Shown: positions 7,091-13,145 of the stretch, one piece after another | Numbering within the stretch: position 1 is the first letter of the stretch | How the letters are laid out: each line of letters begins with the position of its first letter | Source: DASQUK01 sp046723645 | GTDB taxonomy: Bacteria; Actinomycetota; Acidimicrobiia; Acidimicrobiales; VFJN01 | Direction of reading: 5' to 3' | Assembly: GCA_046723645.1 (NCBI GenBank) | Contig: JBKOUY010000097.1 | Coordinates: 1 to 13,145 of the forward strand | Length of the DNA: 13,145 nucleotides | Position numbers and translations under genes: made by a program | The notes under the pieces: generated by a model | Told to the model about the DNA's origin: nothing | Seen by the model: the letters and a program-made list of their open reading frames with translations, nothing else | The model's database searches: none

Positions 7091-7173
7091 GAACCAGCGG
7101 GCGCCCTCGGGGCGCGCCGGAGCAGCGACTGCGCCCGCTGCGGCGTCGGATTGCGGTCCCGGTCCACCAGGGT

Positions 7174-7210
7174 TCTCCACTTCGTGGGAAATTACTCCAC
7201 TAGCTCCCAC
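7174..7210 (-). promoter_or_regulatory. Probable MraZ operator: 10-bp-phased GTGGRAG boxes
   Basis: On the minus strand, GTGGGAG begins at 7210, GTGGAGT at 7200 and GTGGAGA at 7180, i.e. at 10- and 20-bp intervals, one or two helical turns. The slot at 7190 instead holds the box inverted (GTGGGA on the plus strand, 7184-7189). The boxes cover the promoter spacer and the initiation region, a repressing position. Escherichia coli MraZ is known to bind TGGG-containing direct repeats separated by five bases (10-bp period), so autoregulation is the natural reading. Binding here is inference. Confidence 0.7.
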
Positions 7211-7217
7211 ATGACAA
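7189..7217 (-). promoter_or_regulatory. Sigma70-like promoter of the mraZ/dcw operon
   Basis: Reading the minus strand, a -35 hexamer TTGTCA (7217-7212) is followed by exactly 17 bases and a -10 hexamer TAATTT (7194-7189). The patch is conspicuously AT-rich for this DNA. Initiation would be expected near 7183-7180, immediately before or at the GTG at 7180. The neighbouring upstream gene ends at 7307 with hairpins, so this looks like the operon's own promoter. Confidence 0.75.
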
Positions 7218-7271
7218 GGCGCGGCCGGCTCTGGGGGCGCCCGTGAGCGGCACGTGCCCCGGCGCGCCGAA

Positions 7272-7306
7272 CCCCGGCGGGGCCGCGCGGGACGCCAGGT
7301 CGTCCC
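7272..7306 (-). terminator. Tandem GC-rich hairpins after the lipoate-ligase-like gene
   Basis: On the minus strand, directly after the stop at 7309-7307, a perfect 6-bp stem GGGACG/CGTCCC with a 6-nt loop (7306-7289) is followed by a CCCC/GGGG hairpin (7282-7272). No U-tract follows, so termination efficiency is uncertain. The position, between the end of the accessory gene set and the mraZ promoter, fits a transcript end. The remaining bases to 7217 show no other feature. Confidence 0.4.
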
Positions 7307-7987
7307 CTAGGCCGAGAGGCGGCGCAGGAACGCGTCGACGATGACGGCGGGATCCCGGTCGGTCCCGGCCGCCGCACGCGCCAGCGCCGCGCGCTGCTCG
7401 CGATCGAGGCCGAGGAGGCGGGCGAGCGGCTCGGGTTCCCACCGGCGGTAGGCGGCGCACTGGAACCGGGCCGCGGCGCGCGTCCGGCGCTGGCTGATCC
7501 CCACGACCTTGCGGCGTCCGCCGTCGCTCGCGACCGTCACCTCGCCCGACCCGACGGTCGCGAAGCACACCAGCCGCCCCAGGGGCCCACACGCCAGCGG
7601 GCCCTCGTGGACCTCGGTCGAGCCGATGCCCAGCTCGGCGAGCGCCGACCGCCAGATCCCGCCGAGCCAATGGGTGGCGCGGCCGACGTCGTTGTCCCAC
7701 AACGGGTCGCCGGCGGGCAGGATCACGTCCACCCAGGCGATCTCGCCCGGCACCACGAGCACCACCCCACCGCCCGATCGGCGCCGGACCACGTCGATGC
7801 CGGCGGCCGTCGCGGCCGCCCGGTCGACGACGTCCTCCGACTGCGTCGAGCCCAACACCAGGGCCGGGGCCGTCGCCTCCAGCACCCACACGGCCCGGGT
7901 GGGCGCGTCCGGGAGCGCCTCGGCGTGGAGATCGGCGGCGGGCCCGGTGAGCCGCCGCAGCGCCCAGGGCGAAGCCCGCGCCGTCAC
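7307..7987 (-). CDS. Lipoate-protein ligase A / octanoyltransferase family protein
   Basis: The 226-residue cytoplasmic protein belongs to the biotin/lipoate protein ligase fold family. Visible motifs are PALVLGSTQSEDVV (41-54), the substrate-loop signature VVRRRSGGGVVLVVPGE (66-82) and the lysine segment KVVGISQRR (160-168), where K160 corresponds to the conserved lysine of LplA/LipM proteins. Family members attach lipoate, or transfer octanoate, to lipoyl domains of 2-oxoacid dehydrogenases or the glycine cleavage H protein. Which reaction applies cannot be told, and no partner is nearby. The start is GTG at 7987, four bases after the HNH gene stop; there is no strong Shine-Dalgarno, so coupling to the upstream gene is likely. 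At 226 residues it is shorter than E. coli LplA and lacks its C-terminal accessory domain, as in many split or LipM-like forms. Confidence 0.8.
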   Translation of the reverse strand: MTARASPWALRRLTGPAADLHAEALPDAPTRAVWVLEATAPALVLGSTQSEDVVDRAAATAAGIDVVRRRSGGGVVLVVPGEIAWVDVILPAGDPLWDNDVGRATHWLGGIWRSALAELGIGSTEVHEGPLACGPLGRLVCFATVGSGEVTVASDGGRRKVVGISQRRTRAAARFQCAAYRRWEPEPLARLLGLDREQRAALARAAAGTDRDPAVIVDAFLRRLSA

Positions 7988-7991
7988 CTGG

Positions 7992-8492
7992 CTAGGCCGC
8001 GGCGTTGAGCAGGTACGGCGTCCACGTCTCGGGTATGACGCCGAGAGCGAACGTCAACCAGCTCGAACCCCGCGGGACGCTCGGCATCCGGAGCAGCCGC
8101 ATCGACGTCTCGTGGAGCATCCGGTCGCGCTTGCGCACGTTGCACGGCCGGCAGGCCGCCACGACGTTCTCCCAGATGTGGTCGCCACCCCGGCTCCGGG
8201 GCACGACGTGGTCGATGCTCTCGGCGGGTCCGCCGCAGTACTGGCAGCGGTGCTCGTCGCGGGCGAACACCGAGCGGCGGTTGAGCGGCGTGTTCCAGCG
8301 ATACGGGACGCGCACGTACCGCCTTAGGCGCACCACCGACGGCACGGCTATGACGATCCGGGGCGAGTGCATGACGGCGTCGCTGGCGTGCAGCATCTCG
8401 GCCGTCTCACCGAGGACGAGCACCACCGCCCTGCGGTCGCTGACCACGCACAGGGGCTCGAACGTGGCGTTGAGCACGAGCGCCCTGGTCAT
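7992..8492 (-). CDS. HNH endonuclease-domain protein
   Basis: The 166-residue protein opens with ALVLNATFEPLCVV, an N-terminal segment I recognise from a common bacterial HNH family, and carries a zinc-binding HNH core: CQYC (83-86), SIDHVVPRSRGG (92-103, with H95), WENVVAACRPCN (107-118, with N109 and the second Cys pair C114/C117). HNH domains cleave or nick DNA using a metal ion; the natural substrate of this small chromosomal family is not known to me. The frame is open upstream to 9266, but ATG 8492-8490 is chosen because GGAGG (8504-8500) lies seven bases before it and the upstream translation resembles no protein. It lies four bases ahead of the lipoate-ligase-like gene. No methyltransferase or other restriction partner is next to it, so a housekeeping or repair role is as likely as defence. 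Confidence 0.88.
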   Translation of the reverse strand: MTRALVLNATFEPLCVVSDRRAVVLVLGETAEMLHASDAVMHSPRIVIAVPSVVRLRRYVRVPYRWNTPLNRRSVFARDEHRCQYCGGPAESIDHVVPRSRGGDHIWENVVAACRPCNVRKRDRMLHETSMRLLRMPSVPRGSSWLTFALGVIPETWTPYLLNAAA

Positions 8493-8535
8493 CGCCGCGC
8501 CTCCGGCACGCGACCGCCCGCCCGCCTCCCTGCGG

Positions 8536-8550
8536 CCGATGGGCCATCGG
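8536..8550. repeat. Perfect 7-bp inverted repeat upstream of the HNH gene
   Basis: CCGATGG and CCATCGG flank a single G, giving a 15-bp near-perfect palindrome in the 101-bp gap between the 98-codon gene and the HNH gene. It could be a dimeric regulator's operator or a small RNA hairpin with a 3-nt loop. Elsewhere in the gap only a weak -10-like TAGTTT is seen on the minus strand. Confidence 0.4.
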
Positions 8551-8593
8551 ACCCGTGATTCGCTCGCCCACGCTCGGTCATGTGGCGGACAAA

Positions 8594-8890
8594 CTACTGG
8601 TGGCGCAGGCCCTTCCGTCGCCAGTTCCGCGTCGACCGCTCCTCGCGGCACCAGCGGAGGTAGGTCACGAGGTCGTCCGGATCGGGATCGTGGTCCCCCT
8701 GGCCCCCGTAGGCCGTCTGGAGGCGGAAGCGTAGGTACTCGGGCGACGGCAGCGGCAAGAACGGGCGGCGGTGCCACCACCCGGGCGCAGCCATCACCAG
8801 CGCCTGGCGCAGCCCGGTGGCCCACAGGGACGGGTGGCGGGCGACCGCGGCCGCCGCTCGCCACGCCCAGCGCGGCGGTGCCGAGGCCAT
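8594..8890 (-). CDS. Small protein of unknown function, coupled to the ROK kinase
   Basis: This 98-residue product has no domain I can name. It has an Ala/Arg/Trp-rich, weakly amphipathic N-terminus (1-35), a GWWHRRPFLPLPSPEYLRFR core (37-56), then TAYGGQGDHDPDPDDLVTYL (59-78) and a WCREERSTRNWRRKG basic end. The central pattern, proline-rich loop then EYLRFRLQTAYG and a D-x-x-x-YLRWCR helix, looks conserved in other actinobacteria from memory, but no function is attached to it. The ATG (8890-8888) shares one base with the ROK kinase stop (TGATG), so the two are almost certainly co-translated; GGGGG lies four bases upstream. The frame is open far upstream through the kinase gene, but only as a shadow. 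No signal peptide or clear membrane helix is present. It is probably soluble and possibly nucleic-acid or kinase associated, which is speculation. Confidence 0.8.
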   Translation of the reverse strand: MASAPPRWAWRAAAAVARHPSLWATGLRQALVMAAPGWWHRRPFLPLPSPEYLRFRLQTAYGGQGDHDPDPDDLVTYLRWCREERSTRNWRRKGLRHQ

Positions 8891-9771
8891 CAGGCCCCCG
8901 AACCGAGGCCGAGGTCGTGGCCGACGCCGCGCCACCCGATGGCGGCGGCCCCGACGAGCGGCCCGGAGTCGCCGAGCCCGGCCGGCCGGATGAGGGCGCC
9001 CCGGGAGAACTCGATCCGGGCCCGGGCGTCCAGCTCGGCCTGGGCGGCGTCGAAGAACGTCGCGCCGTAGCCCAGCGCCACCGAGCCGGCCACGACCGCG
9101 AGGCGCAGGTCGAGCAGGTTGGCGACGGTTGCCACCGCCCGGCCCACCAGCGTCCCCACGCGCCGCCGGACGTCCTCGCCGACGTCCTGGGGGTCGAGCC
9201 CGGTCGCGGCGCGGATCGACGGCCCCGACGCCTCCGCCTCGAGGCAGCCCCGCGCGCCACAGGCACAGGTCCGTCCCGCGGGCTCGACGATCACATGCCC
9301 GATGTGGCCGGCGTTGCCCGTGGCGCCGTCGACCAGCCGGCCGTCGAGCACGATCCCGCCCCCGACACCGGTCGACACCACCATGGCGACGTAGTTGCGG
9401 ACGCCCCGGGCGCCGCCGACCCAGCCCTCGCCCAGCGCCAGGGCCTTGGCGTCGTTGTCGATGTGGACCGGCAACTCGGTCAGGGCCGCCAGCCGGTCCC
9501 GCAGCGGGAAACCCCGCCAGGCCGGCACGTTCAGCGGTGACACCGTCGCCCCCCCGGGCTCCATGGGCCCTCCGCAGCCGACGCCGACGACCACCTCGTC
9601 GCCGCTGCGTACCGACGAGACCAGCCCGGCCAGGACGTCCCAGAGCTCGCCGGCCGACCCCCCGACCGGCGTCGGCACCGTCCGCTGGGCGGCAAGGGCG
9701 CCATGCTGGTCGACCCGCCCCGCGGCCAGCTTCGTACCCCCGAAGTCGACCGCCAGCGCCTCGTCCACCAT
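8890..9771 (-). CDS. ROK-family sugar kinase (glucokinase-like)
   Basis: The 293-residue protein has the two-domain actin-like ATPase fold of ROK kinases. Visible are the phosphate-1 loop AVDFGGTKLAAG (7-18), the DNDAKALALGE segment (105-115) with the presumed catalytic base D107, the phosphate-2 loop VVSTGVGGGIVLDG (131-144), and the ROK zinc motif: H159 with CACGARGCLEAEASG (169-183; C169, C171, C176). Such enzymes phosphorylate glucose or a related hexose or N-acetylhexosamine in the cytoplasm. No DNA-binding helix-turn-helix precedes it, so it is a kinase rather than a ROK repressor. One oddity: in the usual GExGH sugar-binding motif the Glu is replaced by His (GHIGH, 155-159), which may change the acceptor sugar. 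The start is ATG at 9771-9769; no strong Shine-Dalgarno is seen and a -10-like TAGGTT lies at 9786-9781, so it may be leaderless. It is first in a minus-strand set of four genes. Confidence 0.9.
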   Translation of the reverse strand: MVDEALAVDFGGTKLAAGRVDQHGALAAQRTVPTPVGGSAGELWDVLAGLVSSVRSGDEVVVGVGCGGPMEPGGATVSPLNVPAWRGFPLRDRLAALTELPVHIDNDAKALALGEGWVGGARGVRNYVAMVVSTGVGGGIVLDGRLVDGATGNAGHIGHVIVEPAGRTCACGARGCLEAEASGPSIRAATGLDPQDVGEDVRRRVGTLVGRAVATVANLLDLRLAVVAGSVALGYGATFFDAAQAELDARARIEFSRGALIRPAGLGDSGPLVGAAAIGWRGVGHDLGLGSGA

Positions 9772-9877
9772 CGTTGGGGCAACCTACCTGGCCCCCAGAC
9801 GGCGACTCGCGCCCGCCTTGGGTCATCCGCGGCCTAACCTGACCTGGCTCACCCAACGACGGAGGGAGTACGAGGCT
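9772..9877. promoter_or_regulatory. Divergent intergenic region between the ROK kinase and MoxR genes
   Basis: The two gene sets are divergently transcribed across 106 bp. TAGGTT (9786-9781, minus strand) and TAACCT (9835-9840, plus strand) match the TANNNT -10 pattern at suitable distances from the two starts. Neither has a convincing -35 hexamer 16-19 bases upstream. On the plus strand GGAGGGAG (9861-9868) is a good Shine-Dalgarno nine bases before the MoxR GTG. No clear operator palindrome was found. Confidence 0.4.
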
Positions 9878-10849
9878 GTGGCAACCAGCCAAACCGCGGC
9901 TGCCCGGGGGGCCACCTTCTCCGACTACTACGACAGCGTGGTCGACAACGTCGAGCGCGTCATCCAAGGCAAGCGCGACGTCATCGAGCTCGTGCTCCTG
10001 TGCCTCGTTTCCGAGGGCCACCTGCTCCTCGAGGACGTGCCGGGAGTCGGCAAGACCAACCTCGCCAAGTCGCTTGCCACCTCACTCGAATGCAGCTTCG
10101 GGCGGGTCCAGTTCACGCCCGACCTGCTGCCCTCCGACGTGGTGGGCATCACCGTGTGGAACCGGGGCGACGGCTCGTTCGACTTCCGGCCCGGGCCGGT
10201 CTTCAACAACGTGGTGCTCGCCGACGAGATCAACCGCGCCTCGCCCAAGACGCAGGCGGCGCTTCTCGAGGCCATGGCCGAGAACCAGGTGACGGTCGAC
10301 GGGGTGACCTATCCCCTCAGCCGGCCCTTCATGGTCATCGCAACCCAGAACCCCATCGAGCACGAGGGGACCTACCCGCTGCCGGAGTCGCAGCTCGACC
10401 GGTTCCTCATGCGGGTGTCGGTCGGCTACCCGTCGCCCGACGCCGAGCTCGAGATCCTCGAGACCCACGGCGACCACGACGCCTACCGCGACATCGGCTC
10501 GGTGATCGGCAACGACGAGGTGCTGGGGCTGTCCGCCGCCGCCAAGGGCGTGCATGTGGCGCCCAGCCTCAAGGCGTACCTGGTCGACCTCGCGCAGGCG
10601 ACACGCCGGAGCGCGCACCTCGCCCTCGGCATCTCGCCGCGCGCCACGCTCGCGCTGCTGAGGGTCAGCAAGGCCCGCGCCGCGTCGCAGGGACGCGGCT
10701 ACGTCATCCCCGACGACGTCAAGGCGCTGGCCAGGCCGGTGTTGGCCCACCGGCTGCTGGTCACACCGGAGGCCCAGCTCCAGGGCCTGTCCCCCGCCGA
10801 CGCGCTGGACGAGGTGCTGCGCGCCGTGCCGGTCCCCGGCGGGCACTAG
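9878..10849 (+). CDS. MoxR-family AAA+ ATPase
   Basis: The 323-residue AAA+ ATPase of the MoxR branch shows Walker A in LEDVPGVGKTNLAKS (51-65, with K59/T60), Walker B VVLADEINRAS (112-122, with D116/E117), sensor 1 IATQNPIEHEGTYPLPESQLDRF (from 154, with N158 and the arginine R175), and the C-terminal lid with GISPRATLALLRVSKA. MoxR ATPases are thought to act as chaperone-like motors, often with partners carrying von Willebrand A-like or DUF58 domains; the downstream gene is such a partner. Start GTG at 9878 is chosen for its GGAGGGAG nine bases upstream and because the family's N-terminal helix begins just after it; the longer open frame back to 9395 is the antisense of the ROK gene. It is first in an operon with the DUF58 and transglutaminase-like genes; 27 bp separate it from the next. 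Substrate unknown. Confidence 0.95.
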   Translation: MATSQTAAARGATFSDYYDSVVDNVERVIQGKRDVIELVLLCLVSEGHLLLEDVPGVGKTNLAKSLATSLECSFGRVQFTPDLLPSDVVGITVWNRGDGSFDFRPGPVFNNVVLADEINRASPKTQAALLEAMAENQVTVDGVTYPLSRPFMVIATQNPIEHEGTYPLPESQLDRFLMRVSVGYPSPDAELEILETHGDHDAYRDIGSVIGNDEVLGLSAAAKGVHVAPSLKAYLVDLAQATRRSAHLALGISPRATLALLRVSKARAASQGRGYVIPDDVKALARPVLAHRLLVTPEAQLQGLSPADALDEVLRAVPVPGGH

Positions 10850-10876
10850 TGGACGCTGGGCGGTGAGCGCCGCACG

Positions 10877-12139
10877 ATGCTGACCCGGCAGGGGTGGCTG
10901 GTCGTCTGGGGGGGCGTGGCCCTGGTCGTGCTCGCCCGGATGCTGGGCATCAACGAGCTGTACGTGTTCGGCGCCGTGGCCCTGGGCCTGGTGGCGTTCG
11001 CGCTGCTCTATGTGCGCCTGACCCGCCTCGACGTCGAGATCGATCGCACCGTCCACCCCGCCCGGGTCCACGCGGGCCAGGTCAGCCGGGTCGACGTCCG
11101 GCTGCGCAACCTCCGCGGGACCGACACGCCGGTGCTGCGGCTCCGCGACCCCGTGTCGGGGACCGCCGGCGCCGAGCTGCTGGTGCCGCCGCTCGACCAC
11201 GGCGCCGCCACCCTCGCCACCTACCGGCTGCCCACGGGGCGCCGCGGGATCGTCCGGGTCGGCCCGCTCCGGGTGGTGGTCGGCGATCCGTTCGGCCTGG
11301 TGCAGGCGAGCAGCGTCGGTGCCCCCAAGGTCGAGGTGACGGTGTTCCCGGCGATCGACGAGATCCGGCCGGTCCCGCTGACCTCCGGGCACGACCCGCT
11401 GGCGGGCGCCATCCGTCCCCACGCCCTGGGCAAGAGCGGCGACGAATTCTACGCCCTGCGGCCCTACGTGGTCGGCGACGACCTGCGCCGGATCCACTGG
11501 CCGTCGACCGCGCGCCACGACGAGCTGCTCGTGCGCCACCAGGAGCAGCCCTGGCAGGGGCGGACCACCGTCCTGCTCGACGTCCGCCGGGCGGCGCACG
11601 ACAGCGTGTCGCTGGAGCTCGCGGTCTCGGCGGCGGCCAGCATCGTCATGGCCAACGGGGCGCGCCACGACCTGGTCCGGCTCGTGACCACCGACGGGAC
11701 CGACTCGGGCTTCGGGGTGGGCGTCCCCCACAGCGAGGCGCTGCTCGAGCACCTGGCGGTGATCGACGCCACCGGGAGCGCCAGCCTGCGCACCATGCTC
11801 GACCTCTTGAACCGGAGCGGTGGTGGTGCGCTCGTGGTGATCGTGGCGCAGACCACGGCCGCAGAGCTGTCGGGCGTCACTCGGCTGCGTCGCCGCTTCG
11901 GGTCGCTCGTTGTGGTGCAGGTCGACGGCGCCGCAGGCGCCACCCGCGCCCCGCTGCCCACGGGCGGCTCGGCGACCCTCCTGCGGGTCGGCCCCCGCGC
12001 GCCGTTCGGCGAGGTGTGGGACCGCGCCATGGCCGCGACCCGACCCGGCCGCTCCCCGGTCGACGACCCTCGGGCGGCGGGCCGAGTCGCCCCCGCGGTG
12101 GCCCCGGTGCCCGACATCCCCGTGGGGGACGGGCAGTGA
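10877..12139 (+). CDS. DUF58 domain-containing membrane protein
   Basis: The 420-residue protein starts with two hydrophobic helices (about 7-23 and 28-46), then a beta-rich region with a tandem of RVDVRLRNLRG and TYRLPTGRRGIVRVGPLRV (to about 140), and the DUF58 signature GDEFYALRPYVVGDDLRRIHWPSTAR (188-213). A von Willebrand A-like part follows, beginning TTVLLDVRR (230-238) with downstream helices to about 350. The last 40 residues are Pro/Arg/Ala-rich and probably disordered. DUF58 proteins nearly always accompany MoxR ATPases; a scaffold or adaptor role at the membrane is the usual proposal, with no enzymatic activity assigned. The ATG at 10877 fits the family's N-terminus (MLTRQGWLVV); only a weak GGTGAG precedes it. 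Its stop overlaps the next gene's GTG as GTGA, implying coupled translation. Confidence 0.93.
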   Translation: MLTRQGWLVVWGGVALVVLARMLGINELYVFGAVALGLVAFALLYVRLTRLDVEIDRTVHPARVHAGQVSRVDVRLRNLRGTDTPVLRLRDPVSGTAGAELLVPPLDHGAATLATYRLPTGRRGIVRVGPLRVVVGDPFGLVQASSVGAPKVEVTVFPAIDEIRPVPLTSGHDPLAGAIRPHALGKSGDEFYALRPYVVGDDLRRIHWPSTARHDELLVRHQEQPWQGRTTVLLDVRRAAHDSVSLELAVSAAASIVMANGARHDLVRLVTTDGTDSGFGVGVPHSEALLEHLAVIDATGSASLRTMLDLLNRSGGGALVVIVAQTTAAELSGVTRLRRRFGSLVVVQVDGAAGATRAPLPTGGSATLLRVGPRAPFGEVWDRAMAATRPGRSPVDDPRAAGRVAPAVAPVPDIPVGDGQ

Positions 12140-13145
12140 ACGAGCGCACCGAGCGGACCAGGGGACACATGCTGCTGGCCACCGAGGTGGCCCTGGCGCT
12201 CGTGACGCTGGCGGCGATCGCAGGCATGCACCGCCTGTTCGTCGACGGCTCCTTCCGTGGGCCGCTGGTCCTGCAGGCCATCGCCGCCCACCTGGTGGTC
12301 GCCACGCTGCGCCGCCGGCGCGTGGCCCTGCTGCCGGCGGCCGCGATCACCGCCGTGGCCGGCGTGCTCTTCATCACCTGGACCCGGTTCGGCGACACCG
12401 TCGGGTACCTGTTCCCGACCGGTGCGACGCTCACCGCCGCCGGAGACGACCTGAACGACGCGTGGCGGGTCTTCCAGGACGTCAAGGCGCCGGCGCCGGT
12501 CGTCAACGGCTTCATCGTCGCCACCGCCGTCGCCATCTGGTTCCTGGCGTTCGTGGCGGACTGGGCTGCCTTCCGCGCCCGGGCCGCGTTCGAGGCCCTG
12601 CTCCCGGCCACCACGCTGTTCCTGTTCGCCGCCGCGCTGGGTGCACCCGGTGGCCGCGTGGCGTCCGCCGCAGTGTTCGCGGCGGCGGCGCTGCTCTTCG
12701 TGTTGCTCCACCGGACCTTGGTCCAGGAGGAGTCGTCCACCTGGGCGGCCAGCCACCGGGATCGCGGGCGCTGGTCGCTGCTCGGCACTGGCGCGGCGCT
12801 GACCGCAATCGCCGTGGTGGCGGGCGCAGTGACCGGCCCGCGGCTGCCCGGCGCCGAGGCCGATGCCGTCATCGACTGGCGGCACATCGGGGAGGACGAG
12901 CCGACCCGGGTGGTGCCGAGCCCGATGGTCGACCTGCGCACCCGGATCGTCGAGCAGCCGGACGTCCAGGTCTTCACCGTGCGCAGCGAGAAGCCCTCCT
13001 ACTGGCGGCTGACCGCCCTCGACGAGTTCGACGGCCAGATATGGAAGTCGTCGTACGGCGCGGACGGCGCCGAGGGCGAGCTGCCCCGGTCCGTCGAGTC
13101 GGCCACCGAGACCGAATCCGTCCGCCAGACGATCACGGTCGATGC
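12136..13145 (+). CDS. TgpA-like transglutaminase membrane protein, N-terminal part (cut by window edge)
   Basis: The first 336 codons are visible; the gene continues past the right edge. The N-terminal part has six or seven transmembrane helices (about 12-31, 42-58, 63-82, 122-142, 153-171, 174-192, 214-233), followed by an extracytoplasmic region with SPMVDLRTRIVEQPDVQVFTV (262-282) and YWRLTALDEFDGQIW (289-303). Both are typical of the stretch that leads into the transglutaminase-like domain of TgpA-type proteins. The catalytic Cys-His-Asp domain and C-terminal DUF4129-like part would lie beyond the window and cannot be confirmed. The start GTG at 12136-12138 overlaps the DUF58 stop. Together with MoxR and DUF58 it forms a standard three-gene module. 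In pseudomonads a TgpA homologue is a periplasmic transglutaminase important for viability; the role in actinobacteria is not established to my knowledge. Confidence 0.88.
   Translation, partial: MNERTERTRGHMLLATEVALALVTLAAIAGMHRLFVDGSFRGPLVLQAIAAHLVVATLRRRRVALLPAAAITAVAGVLFITWTRFGDTVGYLFPTGATLTAAGDDLNDAWRVFQDVKAPAPVVNGFIVATAVAIWFLAFVADWAAFRARAAFEALLPATTLFLFAAALGAPGGRVASAAVFAAAALLFVLLHRTLVQEESSTWAASHRDRGRWSLLGTGAALTAIAVVAGAVTGPRLPGAEADAVIDWRHIGEDEPTRVVPSPMVDLRTRIVEQPDVQVFTVRSEKPSYWRLTALDEFDGQIWKSSYGADGAEGELPRSVESATETESVRQTITVD

Noticed and set aside
7992..8492. HNH gene as part of a restriction or other defence island
   Set aside because: No methyltransferase, helicase, recombinase or toxin-antitoxin gene is nearby; this HNH type is common in ordinary chromosomal contexts.
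8493..9266. HNH protein extended upstream to a 424-residue frame
   Set aside because: The upstream part lies antisense or out of frame to the ROK and 98-codon genes; GGAGG plus ATG at 8492 marks the real start.
10082..11752. A 556-codon frame on the minus strand opposite moxR and DUF58
   Set aside because: It is His/Gly/Arg/Val-rich, without motifs, and fully covered by two well-supported plus-strand genes.

Overview
This window looks like chromosomal DNA from a high-GC Gram-positive bacterium. An actinobacterium is most likely, possibly of the class Acidimicrobiia. The pointers are very high G+C with G/C third codon positions, frequent GTG starts, a meso-DAP-type MurE, the order mraZ-rsmH-ftsL-ftsI-murE-mraY-murD, and a threonine-rich extracellular tail on FtsI of a kind I associate with Acidimicrobiia. 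The class is inference; cell-wall chemistry and gene order are read from the sequence.

The left half (1-7217, all on the minus strand) is a division and cell wall (dcw) cluster. A sigma70-like promoter (-35 at 7217-7212, -10 at 7194-7189) is overlaid by 10-bp-phased GTGGRAG boxes that look like the MraZ operator. It drives mraZ, rsmH (16S rRNA m4C methyltransferase), ftsL, ftsI (septal transpeptidase), murE, mraY (lipid I synthase) and the start of murD, which runs off the left edge. rsmH/ftsL, ftsL/ftsI and murE/mraY overlap by 1-4 bases, so translation is probably coupled. murF, normally between murE and mraY, is not here: murE and mraY overlap by four bases. A 193-bp spacer before murD is packed with inverted repeats that can pair in alternative ways.

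The middle (7307-9771, also minus) holds an accessory set: a ROK-family sugar kinase, an unrecognised 98-residue protein whose start overlaps the kinase stop, a small HNH nuclease-like protein, and a lipoate-protein-ligase-like protein. GC-rich hairpins after the ligase gene separate this set from the mraZ promoter.

The right part (9878 to the end, plus strand) is divergent: a MoxR-type AAA+ ATPase, a DUF58 membrane protein and the membrane-embedded N-terminal part of a TgpA-like transglutaminase, cut by the right edge. This trio is a widespread envelope-associated module.

I found no CRISPR array, tRNA, rRNA, insertion sequence or phage gene. The genes are mostly familiar. The points most worth a second look are the mraZ promoter/operator with a possible leaderless start, the missing murF, the structured mraY-murD spacer, and the unrecognised protein coupled to the ROK kinase.
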